A DNA stretch of 64,000 bases from Parvicella sp964387945 (GTDB taxonomy: Bacteria > Bacteroidota > Bacteroidia > Flavobacteriales_D > Parvicellaceae). The notes under the pieces were generated by a model that saw only the letters and a program-made list of their open reading frames with translations, was not told the DNA's origin and searched no databases. The stretch spans positions 62,001 to 126,000 of the forward strand of contig CAYLYX010000003.1 of NCBI GenBank assembly GCA_964387945.1, given 5' to 3'. A program made the position numbers and the translations under genes. Positions 1 to 7,784 of this stretch are shown here, piece after piece. Numbering within the stretch: the stretch's first letter is position 1; each line of letters opens with the position of its first letter.

Positions 1-201
1 GGTTTACCTAATTTATAGTGATTCTAAATAAGATTTATTTTAACAGAAATTAATAACTCGCTGATATTGGGGTGTTTGACGAATCGTATGCTGTTTTCAT
101 CTGTTTAGACAAGGAAAAAGGCATCCGCACGTATTTTTGGAACAAACTTTGAGTAAGGTATAACGAATAATAGTTTGCTGATGAGCGAAGGTAAATTATC
201 T

Positions 202-209
202 TACCTTTG
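202..209 (+). promoter_or_regulatory. -7 promoter box TACCTTTG
   Basis: Perfect match to the Bacteroidota -7 consensus TAnnTTTG, 19 bases before the ATG at 229. A TTG at 175-177 is 24 bases upstream, slightly beyond the usual 17-23 spacing, so the -33 element is uncertain. A second TAnnTTTG box (TATTTTTG) lies at 132-139. Confidence 0.55.
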
Positions 210-228
210 TCATGCAAGATTATAACGT

Positions 229-792
229 ATGAAAGCACATATATATATCGTTTTAGGCTGGTTGTTGATTTCGATGTCGGGAGTAGCTCAAGACACCCTT
301 ACCAATAACGATTGGAGGCTTTACCCATCAAAGCAAGAGGGTAAACTGGATACCACCAAATTGCTCAAACCTCAGCAATTGGATTATGCACGCCCAGATG
401 GTTCGGTTACGATTCATCAGGACAACAGAATTGTGGGTATTGGGAAGCAGTTAAAATCATCGCCTTATTTTTATGGTTACACGCTTCAATTGGAAGTGAG
501 TCAGCAAAAAAGTACGATCAAAGAAGCACGTTATAAAATTCTGAAAATCAAACCGGATATTGAGTTGGATGATCCTTATGAAGCACCTAATATTTACTTA
601 TACGCGGGAAGGTTTTATGATCGGATAAGTGCCTATCAATTTAAGAATGAAATCGCGAAATACTTTCCCAATGCGATTGTCGTTGGTCCAAAGAAAATGG
701 AGCTTCCTCGTATTCCGGAGCCAGAAATCCCAGAAGTGGAAAATGATTCAATTACTACTCCTGAAGGATTGGAGGGTGGCATGGGTCAGTAA
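229..792 (+). CDS. Secreted SPOR-domain-like protein
   Basis: The 187-residue product begins with a signal peptide that ends near residue 20 (SGVAQ). Residues about 83-155 contain a glycine-tyrosine start, two helices and the strand IYLYAGRFYDR, a pattern resembling the SPOR fold that binds denuded peptidoglycan glycan strands. The tail is short, acidic and proline-rich (PRIPEPEIPE). The family is not recognised with certainty; SPOR is a pattern call, and the protein could be another small alpha/beta periplasmic domain. It is monocistronic, with its own promoter box, and faces the convergent DUF3109 gene 16 bases downstream. Confidence 0.6.
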   Translation: MKAHIYIVLGWLLISMSGVAQDTLTNNDWRLYPSKQEGKLDTTKLLKPQQLDYARPDGSVTIHQDNRIVGIGKQLKSSPYFYGYTLQLEVSQQKSTIKEARYKILKIKPDIELDDPYEAPNIYLYAGRFYDRISAYQFKNEIAKYFPNAIVVGPKKMELPRIPEPEIPEVENDSITTPEGLEGGMGQ

Positions 793-808
793 GACCATCT
801 GACTTCTG

Positions 809-1381
809 TTATCTCTTTTTTAGCTCTTCAGCGGCTGTCTCCAAATCATCAAAAAATTGTTGTCCCCATTTTCGGATGATAGGCTCTTTTAAAAACTTGT
901 AGACTGGAACATCCAATTTTCCTCCACAATCACAGGCGGGTTTGCAAATGTCCCACTCGTTATAATTTACGGCTTCGTACTCACGTAATTGGGCTACTCG
1001 TATCGGGTAGAGGTGACATGAAATGGGTTTTTTGAAGTCCAGCTTTCCATCTCGATGAGCGTCTTCAATACTACACATTGCGGTTCCTTTTTCGTCAAAG
1101 CGAACAAATGCACATTCCTTACCATTGACGAGTGTAGTGACTGGAACATTGTCGTAATCCATATAAAAAACACCGTCTTGATCAACGGCATCAATTCCTT
1201 CTTTTCTCATGTAGGGTTTGATGGCTTCAAGGTTTTCTTCTAGGATGTCTACCTCTTCCATCGTCAGTGGTGCACCGGCATCTCCTTCCACGCAGCACGC
1301 ACCTTTGCAGGCGGTGAGGTCGCAAACGAATTTACGTTCGAAAACATCCAATGAGATTAGTTTTTTATCGATTTCCAACAT
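809..1381 (-). CDS. DUF3109 cysteine-cluster protein
   Basis: A 190-residue cytoplasmic protein of the DUF3109 family, related to the YkgJ/Fe-S or zinc cluster proteins. Cysteines are grouped as CDLTACKGACC near residues 20-30, then a middle Cys (MCSIED), then CHLYPIR and CKPACDCGG towards the C-terminus. The HLYP motif after the penultimate cluster is typical of these proteins. A metal or Fe-S cluster is expected, but the biochemical role is not established. The ATG at 1379-1381 lies 19 bases from a perfect -7 box on the same strand, which supports this start. The gene is divergent from the GNAT gene, with only 55 bases between the two start codons. Confidence 0.85.
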   Translation of the reverse strand: MLEIDKKLISLDVFERKFVCDLTACKGACCVEGDAGAPLTMEEVDILEENLEAIKPYMRKEGIDAVDQDGVFYMDYDNVPVTTLVNGKECAFVRFDEKGTAMCSIEDAHRDGKLDFKKPISCHLYPIRVAQLREYEAVNYNEWDICKPACDCGGKLDVPVYKFLKEPIIRKWGQQFFDDLETAAEELKKR

Positions 1382-1400
1382 GAGTAAGCTGAATTTTCGA

Positions 1401-1408
1401 CAAAGGTA
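1401..1408 (-). promoter_or_regulatory. -7 promoter box TACCTTTG (minus strand)
   Basis: Reads TACCTTTG on the minus strand, a perfect TAnnTTTG, 19 bases before the DUF3109 ATG. No convincing TTG is seen at -33. Confidence 0.6.
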
Positions 1409-1422
1409 TGAATACTTTTAGG

Positions 1423-1430
1423 CATATTTG
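1423..1430 (+). promoter_or_regulatory. Near-consensus -7 box CATATTTG
   Basis: Five of the six fixed positions of TAnnTTTG match. The box ends only six bases before the ATG at 1437, so a transcript from it would have almost no leader. Confidence 0.35.
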
Positions 1431-1436
1431 CGCGGA

Positions 1437-2450
1437 ATGGAACTGGAAAAGTTAACATATACCTTACTCAAAGCACCGAATAACGATGTAAGGCAACTTC
1501 TTGCCGAAACGGTCTACGGTACAAAGGGAGGGTTGCGGCTGCATCATTTTGATACGGCATGGAAACTGGATGAGTTGATTGCGCCAGATTATCATGTGCT
1601 CTACAATGGAGAAACATTGGTTGGCGTAGTGGTGTATACGAATCGGAGAGCTCGTTTTGGGGATAGCGAGATGAATTCCCTTTACATCCGTTATTTTAGT
1701 ATTTCTCCTGCTTATCAGAATCTAGGCGTGGCGCAGTATTTGACCAAAGTAGCGGTAAGTCATTATAAGAATACATTAAGAGAACCAACCGTGGTGTACG
1801 CTTACATTGAAGCAAAGAATTTTCGATCTCAGGCAGTGAGCGATCATTTTGAACCGCTATCTCTAGGTCATTTTTCTCCCATTTACTTTAGTAGGTTTTT
1901 TCCGAAAAAGCAAACAGGAGTGAGTTCAGATAGAAAAGATTTTGATCGACTTTATCCTTCAACTGTTCCAGTCAATTTTTCGTATCAAGGAAGATCGGAC
2001 AAGAATGCGAACTATTTTACAAAAACCGTTAAAGATCGTTTTGCGACTGTACGATGTTATCCTGTAAAGTGGGAAGTATTGCAGTATCCGAACAAAGATG
2101 GGTTGATGAAAAAAGTATTGCCTAAAATTCCGATCATTAAGAAGTTGGTAGAAGGTAAGGAGCTAAATTTTGTAGCTGTGGATGCCGTTTCTTGGAATGA
2201 CAACGAAATGTTGCTGTCCTTATTAGAGCATGTCTTGGCGGACTATGGATTGTCTAAGTTGATGCTATTTGCAGATCTTTCGGATGCTCGTTTCAAGGAA
2301 CTAAGAAATCATTCGAAACTAGGCACGATGTCTAAGTTGCAAAAGCCACCAAAGGTTGGGATTCAGTTGTTTTTTCACGAATGTTCAGCGGCTTTTAAGC
2401 AAGAGATACAAAACTACCCCGTTGAAATCAGAGGATTTGATGTGACATAA
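1437..2450 (+). CDS. GNAT-family N-acetyltransferase, two-part protein
   Basis: A 337-residue protein. Residues about 50-125 carry the GNAT core: the strand IRYFSISPAYQ is followed by the acetyl-CoA pyrophosphate loop QNLGVA, and then helix AQYLTKVAVSHY. The C-terminal half (from about residue 225) has an alpha/beta pattern that may be a second, degenerate GNAT lobe with no recognisable acetyl-CoA loop. The substrate cannot be deduced. The frame is open from a TTG at 1428, but the ATG at 1437 is the better start because the TTG overlaps the putative -7 box. A shared bidirectional terminator follows. Confidence 0.7.
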   Translation: MELEKLTYTLLKAPNNDVRQLLAETVYGTKGGLRLHHFDTAWKLDELIAPDYHVLYNGETLVGVVVYTNRRARFGDSEMNSLYIRYFSISPAYQNLGVAQYLTKVAVSHYKNTLREPTVVYAYIEAKNFRSQAVSDHFEPLSLGHFSPIYFSRFFPKKQTGVSSDRKDFDRLYPSTVPVNFSYQGRSDKNANYFTKTVKDRFATVRCYPVKWEVLQYPNKDGLMKKVLPKIPIIKKLVEGKELNFVAVDAVSWNDNEMLLSLLEHVLADYGLSKLMLFADLSDARFKELRNHSKLGTMSKLQKPPKVGIQLFFHECSAAFKQEIQNYPVEIRGFDVT

Positions 2451-2483
2451 AAAAAGCCATCCGTCAATTGACGAATGGCTTTC
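2451..2483. terminator. Bidirectional intrinsic terminator
   Basis: A hairpin AGCCAT-c-CGTCAATTGACG-a-ATGGCT is flanked by A-runs on the left and T-rich sequence on the right. It sits exactly between the convergent GNAT gene and the type IX cargo gene. Confidence 0.85.
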
Positions 2484-2502
2484 ATTATTTAGTTTATGCT
2501 GA

Positions 2503-5500
2503 TTACTTAATCATAACGTTAGTTACGTTAGTACCAGAAGCATTTGTAACACTAACCATGTACATTCCTGCCTCTACGTTGTTTAAGTTAATCTCAAACG
2601 GAGTTCCAGCAGTAAGTCCAACAACGTTGTTGTAAACTACTTTTCCGCTGATATCAGTAATCTTAACTGTGCTTTCACCTGTTACGTCAGAAAGCATAAA
2701 GAAGCTTCCATCGTTAGGGTTAGGATAAAGAGAAACTTCAAAGTTGTTCTCCTCTACACCAGCACAATTAGTGATGACTACCTGAACAGTTGTTTCAGCA
2801 GCAGGACAAACACCGTTATCCACTTGGTAAGTGAATGGGTATGTTCCGTTTGGAACACCAGCCGCAACGAAAACATTTCCGTTAGGTCCAGCCAATAATC
2901 CTGTTCCAGAATCATCCAACCATGTTCCACCAGCCTCAACTGTTCCTTCCAAACCATCTGGAAGATATACATCTGTATTACACGACATGAATGGAGATAT
3001 AGCAGTTCCTGAATTACCAGGAGCAACGATGTTTAATGTAGCCATAGCAGAATCCATTGCACATCCTTGTTGAACGATGTATGTTGCTTCGTGTGTTCCA
3101 GCAGGAACTGAACTTGCAATGAACATTGAGTCCATCGCAATTGCCGCTGGGTTCAGGTCGAACATCCACATACCTCCTGCATTGGTAGAAGCTACCGAGT
3201 TAAGGTCAATAGTGTCAGAAGCACACACATCCATCATTCCATCTGTACCTGCATTCAAGTTGATTTCAGATAGCGTAATTAGGAAGTTTCCTGAAGCTCC
3301 ACTGAATCCATCAACCATAATTGCGATCGTGTCACCAGGAGTTCCACAAAGCTCTATTTGCGATTGAAGACCACAAGGAGTATAATCGTCATTGTAGTTT
3401 AATTCAGTATATGTAGAGAAGTCACCACAAACACCATATTCAAACCCATAGATTTTGGTATCAAATCCACTTCCGCACAAGGATGCTGTTACACCTTGAG
3501 TATTAGGATGTACAAAGTAGAACCAAACTGATGATCCTCCTGATCCATTGATTGGCTCTCCTTGAGAAGTAGAACCAGTTGAAGTATATGCTCTAGACAT
3601 TCCATCTACAGGCAGTTCAATTGCGTCACAAGCGTCATCGTTACCCAATGGCATTGCGAAACTATATGGACCTGTAAATTCAGAAGTGTCACCTCCAGCA
3701 CATGCAGCCTGCACATAAAAGTCGTAAATTCCACTTGGATCCAAACCAACTAATGTATCTGGGTTGTTGTTTGTAGTCGTGTACATCGTTCCTGTACCTA
3801 ATGTGAAGCCAGCTGGACCATATTCTACGTTCCACTCTGTTTCACCATCGATTCCTGCTGTCCATGAAAGGAAAGCGGTGTCAGTTACAACTGTAGCTGA
3901 TAGTCCTCCTACATTGTTACAGAACAAAGGAGTTGTTACTGAAACAGGACCAACCCAAAGGCTAGAATCTGTAGCAGAACAGTTTCCTAATAAATAGAAG
4001 TCGTAAGCTGTATTTTGCATCAGCATTCCAATTGTATCATTCGGCATACCGTTCACAGATACGTAGGTTCCTGAACCTTGAGTGAAGCCAGTCATTCCAT
4101 ATTCAATTGTCCATTCTGTTTCTCCTGTAGATCCAGGTGTCCAATCCAATTCTACCGAATCAGGCGAGATCACGTTTACAGTAAATCCAGTTGGAGCAGC
4201 ACAGTTAGGTAGTGTAGTGAAGCTAACAGGACCAACCCATGCGCTCATATCACCACCACCACAGTCAGCCATTACGTAAACATCGTAGTCTGTAATTTGA
4301 TCCAAACCACCGATGGTGTCCGTTGGATCTGTTGAGATGTTTCCTGAATAAAGCTCAGCACTTGTTCCAGGAGTAAATCCTGAAGCGCCAAGTTCTACTA
4401 CCCAATCCGTTTCAAGGTATCCTGGATCCCACTCAACAATAACGCTATCGTTGTCAAACCACGTTGAAACAAGGTTTTCTGGGTCTGGACAAGGAGGTGT
4501 CATATCCAATCCGAAGTCATCGAAACTAAGATCCCAAGGATTGAAGTTTGCGTTAACTCTGATTGCAAAATAATAGGTTCCTGTTGTAGGAGCCTGGAAA
4601 CGGTAAAGCTCTTGACGATACGTCATGTCTGTTGCACTCGCTGAGGTCACAAATGATCCTCCAATTTGAGTGGCACCAGTTGAACTTTGGTCAGTGTTCA
4701 CAAATACATCACCATCCCATCCAGAATATCCATCACCAGCCCACCAGAAAGTAAAGTCATAAGACTCACCTGCAACTAGGTCAAAACCTGGTGTCCAGAT
4801 ATACTCATCTGTTGCTCCGTATCTATTTCTAATGAAGTAAGATCCTGAAAGTGCATCAGCATCGTAAGAAGAGCCACCGTTGTCTGATGACTGCCAATCA
4901 CCATTTTCCTTAAACCAGCAAGATGGAAAAACAGTAGTTCCAGTTGATGAGAGCCCTTCAAAGTCCTCCATCCAAGGAATAGTTTCAGACATACATGGTG
5001 TAGAAAATGCGAACGGTCCAGACCAGGCACTTGTATCACCTACACCGCAGATCGTTCTCACGTAGAACTCATAATCCGTTGAATGCGCTAAGGTTCCAGA
5101 TGGTTCTGGATTGTTTATGGTAGATGTTCCACTTGCAACTGGTGTGAATCCTGCTGTACCATATACTACTTCCCACTCAGAACCACCTGCATCAGTCCAT
5201 CCAAAATCAGCAGAAGTTGCTGTTAGGTTGGTAACGGTTAGAGCCGTTGGTTGAGGACAAGATGGAGGTGTGTAAGAAAACATCTCTGAACTTTCCAATT
5301 CAGCCGCTTCGTTTCCAGGTTCGAAAGAACCACTTGCATCTGTGTCGGTTCCATCGCTAGGAGATGCTCCAGTATTGTTAGCAATTAGGGTTCCGCTACC
5401 CCCCATGGCATCTCTTAGTTCATAAATAGTTCCATCCCAGCCATCTGCATACGCATCGTAACAGTTAATATAGTAGGTCATTCCATCAGTAATGGTAATA

Positions 5501-5718
5501 GGTTCATTAGAAAGTAGACCTGCGTTCGCTCCGTAGGTTCCAGCTCCTTGATCCCAAATTACATTACCCGTACCGTTTGGTCCATCTGTAATACTGACCC
5601 ATTTCTCAGAAGGATAGCTTCCACCACTTGTTGTTAAGTAGACGGTGGATGTTTGTCCAAAAACTTGAGAAGCCAACATTACTGACAGACCTGCCAATAA
5701 AGTAAAATTTTTCTTCAT
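2503..5718 (-). CDS. Large multi-domain type IX secreted protein with FN3 repeats
   Basis: A 1071-residue extracellular protein. It starts with a signal peptide (cleavage after VFGQ, near residue 22), then a domain with the YADGWDG motif often seen near the N-terminus of such cargo. An FN3 repeat at about 153-240 is followed by a choice-of-anchor/MAM-like domain (ETIPWMEDFEG) at about 240-405 and three more FN3 repeats to about 690. Next come a pre-peptidase C-terminal (PPC)-like domain (NDDACDAIELP) at about 695-815 and two Ig/PKD-like segments. The last 80 residues are a type A sorting domain (SLYPNPNDG ... GMYMVSVTN) that directs export through the type IX system and surface attachment. 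No catalytic domain is visible, so an adhesin or matrix role is likely. A perfect -7 box precedes the gene. Confidence 0.9.
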   Translation of the reverse strand: MKKNFTLLAGLSVMLASQVFGQTSTVYLTTSGGSYPSEKWVSITDGPNGTGNVIWDQGAGTYGANAGLLSNEPITITDGMTYYINCYDAYADGWDGTIYELRDAMGGSGTLIANNTGASPSDGTDTDASGSFEPGNEAAELESSEMFSYTPPSCPQPTALTVTNLTATSADFGWTDAGGSEWEVVYGTAGFTPVASGTSTINNPEPSGTLAHSTDYEFYVRTICGVGDTSAWSGPFAFSTPCMSETIPWMEDFEGLSSTGTTVFPSCWFKENGDWQSSDNGGSSYDADALSGSYFIRNRYGATDEYIWTPGFDLVAGESYDFTFWWAGDGYSGWDGDVFVNTDQSSTGATQIGGSFVTSASATDMTYRQELYRFQAPTTGTYYFAIRVNANFNPWDLSFDDFGLDMTPPCPDPENLVSTWFDNDSVIVEWDPGYLETDWVVELGASGFTPGTSAELYSGNISTDPTDTIGGLDQITDYDVYVMADCGGGDMSAWVGPVSFTTLPNCAAPTGFTVNVISPDSVELDWTPGSTGETEWTIEYGMTGFTQGSGTYVSVNGMPNDTIGMLMQNTAYDFYLLGNCSATDSSLWVGPVSVTTPLFCNNVGGLSATVVTDTAFLSWTAGIDGETEWNVEYGPAGFTLGTGTMYTTTNNNPDTLVGLDPSGIYDFYVQAACAGGDTSEFTGPYSFAMPLGNDDACDAIELPVDGMSRAYTSTGSTSQGEPINGSGGSSVWFYFVHPNTQGVTASLCGSGFDTKIYGFEYGVCGDFSTYTELNYNDDYTPCGLQSQIELCGTPGDTIAIMVDGFSGASGNFLITLSEINLNAGTDGMMDVCASDTIDLNSVASTNAGGMWMFDLNPAAIAMDSMFIASSVPAGTHEATYIVQQGCAMDSAMATLNIVAPGNSGTAISPFMSCNTDVYLPDGLEGTVEAGGTWLDDSGTGLLAGPNGNVFVAAGVPNGTYPFTYQVDNGVCPAAETTVQVVITNCAGVEENNFEVSLYPNPNDGSFFMLSDVTGESTVKITDISGKVVYNNVVGLTAGTPFEINLNNVEAGMYMVSVTNASGTNVTNVMIK

Positions 5719-5743
5719 ATTTTTAGGTTTTATAAATTTTAAT

Positions 5744-5751
5744 CAAAGTTA
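5744..5751 (-). promoter_or_regulatory. -7 promoter box TAACTTTG (minus strand)
   Basis: Perfect TAnnTTTG on the minus strand, 25 bases before the ATG of the FN3 cargo gene. Confidence 0.6.
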
Positions 5752-5890
5752 CCAAATTATTACAAAAACTGCGTGAGTTATTATGTAGAAGACAGGGTTT
5801 TTAGATGGACGACCAAAATCGTCCTTTAAATGAAAGAATCATAGCTTTGGAAATCTACTTACGGCTTCATAAGAAATTCAACTATTTGGC

Positions 5891-5898
5891 TATTTTTG
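5891..5898 (+). promoter_or_regulatory. -7 promoter box TATTTTTG
   Basis: Perfect TAnnTTTG ending 18 bases before the SDR ATG at 5917. A second match, TAGCTTTG, lies at 5842-5849. The first in-frame TTG (5896) overlaps this box and therefore is not the start. Confidence 0.55.
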
Positions 5899-5916
5899 TT
5901 AAAAATTGAAGAAATT

Positions 5917-6705
5917 ATGAATACGGACTTGACAGGAAAAACGGCCTTGGTTTGTGGAAGTACTCAGGGCATTGGAAAAGCAACTGCTGAGGAGTTGGCA
6001 AGAATGGGTGCAAACGTGGTTTTGTTGGCGAGAAATGAAGAGAAATTAATTGAGGTGAAAAAGCAATTGGACACCTCAAAAGGTCAACAGCACTTTCATC
6101 TAAAGGCGGACTTCAATTTTCCTCCTGAAATACGGATCAAGGTAGAGTCTTTTATTGAAGAGTTTATGCCTATCGATATCTTGATCAATAACACAGGTGG
6201 CCCGGCAGGTGGCTTGGCGATTGATGCAAAAGTTGATGAGTATGTTCATGCCTTTAACATGCACTTGGTGGCCAATCAAATCCTTGCTCAGGCAGTTGTA
6301 CCCAGCATGAAAGAAAAAGGTTTTGGACGTATTGTCAATGTGATCAGCACTTCGGTTAAACAACCATTAAATGGTTTGGGGGTTTCAAATACCATTCGAG
6401 GAGCGGTGGCCAATTGGTCAAAAACCTTGGCAAACGAACTCGGGGAGTACGGCATAACCGTAAATAATGTTTTGCCAGGTGCTACGAACACCTCCAGACT
6501 GAAGCAAATTCTCTCGAATAAAGCTGAAAAAAGCGGAAAATCTGAGGCTGAAGTTGCAGATGTAATGACGGGACAAGTACCGATGCAACGCTTTGCCAAA
6601 CCAGAAGAGGTAGCCAACGGAATCGCGTTTTTGGCTTCTCCTGCTGCAAGCTACATTAACGGGATCAACTTGCCTATAGATGGTGGACGTACGAAGTCGC
6701 TGTAG
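5917..6705 (+). CDS. Atypical short-chain dehydrogenase/reductase lacking the YxxxK pair
   Basis: A 262-residue Rossmann-fold SDR. The nucleotide-binding motif GSTQGIG (about residues 15-21) and the NNTGG motif are intact, and VISTS supplies the catalytic-serine strand. At the place of the catalytic YxxxK the protein reads S157-N-T-I-R161, so Tyr is replaced by Ser and Lys by Arg. This substitution pattern is known in a divergent SDR subgroup often annotated as FabG-like, so it is probably a family feature and not a lesion. It is followed 67 bases later by the ACMSD gene in the same direction, which suggests a role in the kynurenine/3-hydroxyanthranilate branch, though that is inferred from position only. 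The start was chosen at ATG 5917 because the promoter box covers the upstream TTG. Confidence 0.8.
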   Translation: MNTDLTGKTALVCGSTQGIGKATAEELARMGANVVLLARNEEKLIEVKKQLDTSKGQQHFHLKADFNFPPEIRIKVESFIEEFMPIDILINNTGGPAGGLAIDAKVDEYVHAFNMHLVANQILAQAVVPSMKEKGFGRIVNVISTSVKQPLNGLGVSNTIRGAVANWSKTLANELGEYGITVNNVLPGATNTSRLKQILSNKAEKSGKSEAEVADVMTGQVPMQRFAKPEEVANGIAFLASPAASYINGINLPIDGGRTKSL

Positions 6706-6772
6706 TTACTTTGCGGGTTAGCAGAACTTCTTTATCTTTAACAACTTATTCATTTAAATTTACTTTTTCAGA

Positions 6773-7780
6773 ATGCTGAAAATAGATATGCACACGCACA
6801 TCATGCCGAGAGAGATGCCCAGATGGGCGCAGAAGTTCGGGTATGAAGGCTTTATCCATTTGGAACATTATCGTGAGGGCTTTGCCCGAATGATGCAAGG
6901 AGATACTTTTTTTCGAGAAATAGAACAGAATTGCTGGGATCCTGCTGTCCGAATTCCGGAATATGAACAGTTCAATACACAAGTTCAGGTGATTTGCACC
7001 ATACCGGTCTTGTTTGCTTATTTCGCCAAGCCTTCTCATGGTGCTGAAGTGGCTAGGTTTCTCAACGATGACATTGCAGAGCATGTGGTAAGGTATCCCA
7101 AGAACTACATTGGTTTGGGTACAGTTCCAATGCAAGCTCCAGATTTGGCAGTGAAAGAATTGGAGCGAATCAAAGAGATTGGACTAAAAGGCATTCAGAT
7201 TGGTTCGAATATCAACAATAAGAATTTAAGTGAAGAAGAGTTTCATCCTATTTGGGAAGCTTGCCAGGAATTAGATTTGGCCGTAATGGTGCATCCGTGG
7301 AATATGATGGGCAAAAAGCACATGGAGAAATATTGGTTGCCTTGGTTAGTAGGTATGCCGGCTGAAACTTCAAGAGCCATTTGCTCAATGATTTTTGGCG
7401 GTGTGTTTGAAAAATTTAAGGACCTACGCGTAAATTTCTGTCACGCCAGTGGGTCTTTTTTAGCAACCATTGGTAGAATTGAACACGGATACAACTGCAG
7501 ACCAGACCTTGTAGCGATTGACAATCCGATCAACCCGAAAGAATACCTCGGTAAGTTTTGGGTAGACTGCATCACGCATGATCCGTTGATGTTGGATTAT
7601 GTGCTGAAATTGCAAGGATCTAAAAAAGTAACATTGGGGAGCGATTATCCTTTTCCGCTGGGTGACCTGGAAATTGGCAAGTTTATTGAGGATGGAGATT
7701 TCTCTCAAGAAGTAGTTGAAGACATATTTTGTAACTCAACACTGGAGTGGTTGAACATGAGTAAAGACGAATTAGTATAA
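6773..7780 (+). CDS. 2-amino-3-carboxymuconate-6-semialdehyde decarboxylase (ACMSD)
   Basis: The 335-residue cytoplasmic amidohydrolase-superfamily enzyme matches the ACMSD family over its full length. The metal-binding HxH is H7/H9, with H174 in VHPW and D291 in LGSDYPFP; the catalytic His is H224. From H174 on, positions coincide with the numbering of the human enzyme. Family-typical strings such as YWLPWLVGMPAET and GVFEKF are present. ACMSD decarboxylates the ring-opened product of 3-hydroxyanthranilate and diverts it from quinolinate formation. The loop after H224 reads HASGSF rather than the common HGGG(A/S)F, a modest deviation. No other kynurenine-pathway enzyme is present in the window, apart possibly from the upstream SDR. 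Only 4 bases separate it from the following M1 peptidase. Confidence 0.93.
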   Translation: MLKIDMHTHIMPREMPRWAQKFGYEGFIHLEHYREGFARMMQGDTFFREIEQNCWDPAVRIPEYEQFNTQVQVICTIPVLFAYFAKPSHGAEVARFLNDDIAEHVVRYPKNYIGLGTVPMQAPDLAVKELERIKEIGLKGIQIGSNINNKNLSEEEFHPIWEACQELDLAVMVHPWNMMGKKHMEKYWLPWLVGMPAETSRAICSMIFGGVFEKFKDLRVNFCHASGSFLATIGRIEHGYNCRPDLVAIDNPINPKEYLGKFWVDCITHDPLMLDYVLKLQGSKKVTLGSDYPFPLGDLEIGKFIEDGDFSQEVVEDIFCNSTLEWLNMSKDELV

Positions 7781-7784
7781 ATAC

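Noticed and set aside
50..238. 62-codon frame on the minus strand at the left edge
   Set aside because: It overlaps the promoter and start of the SPOR-like gene, has no recognisable domain, and no promoter box.
785..803. Weak hairpin GTCAG/CTGAC after the SPOR-like gene
   Set aside because: Only a five-pair stem with a nine-base loop; the T-rich tract is not adjacent.
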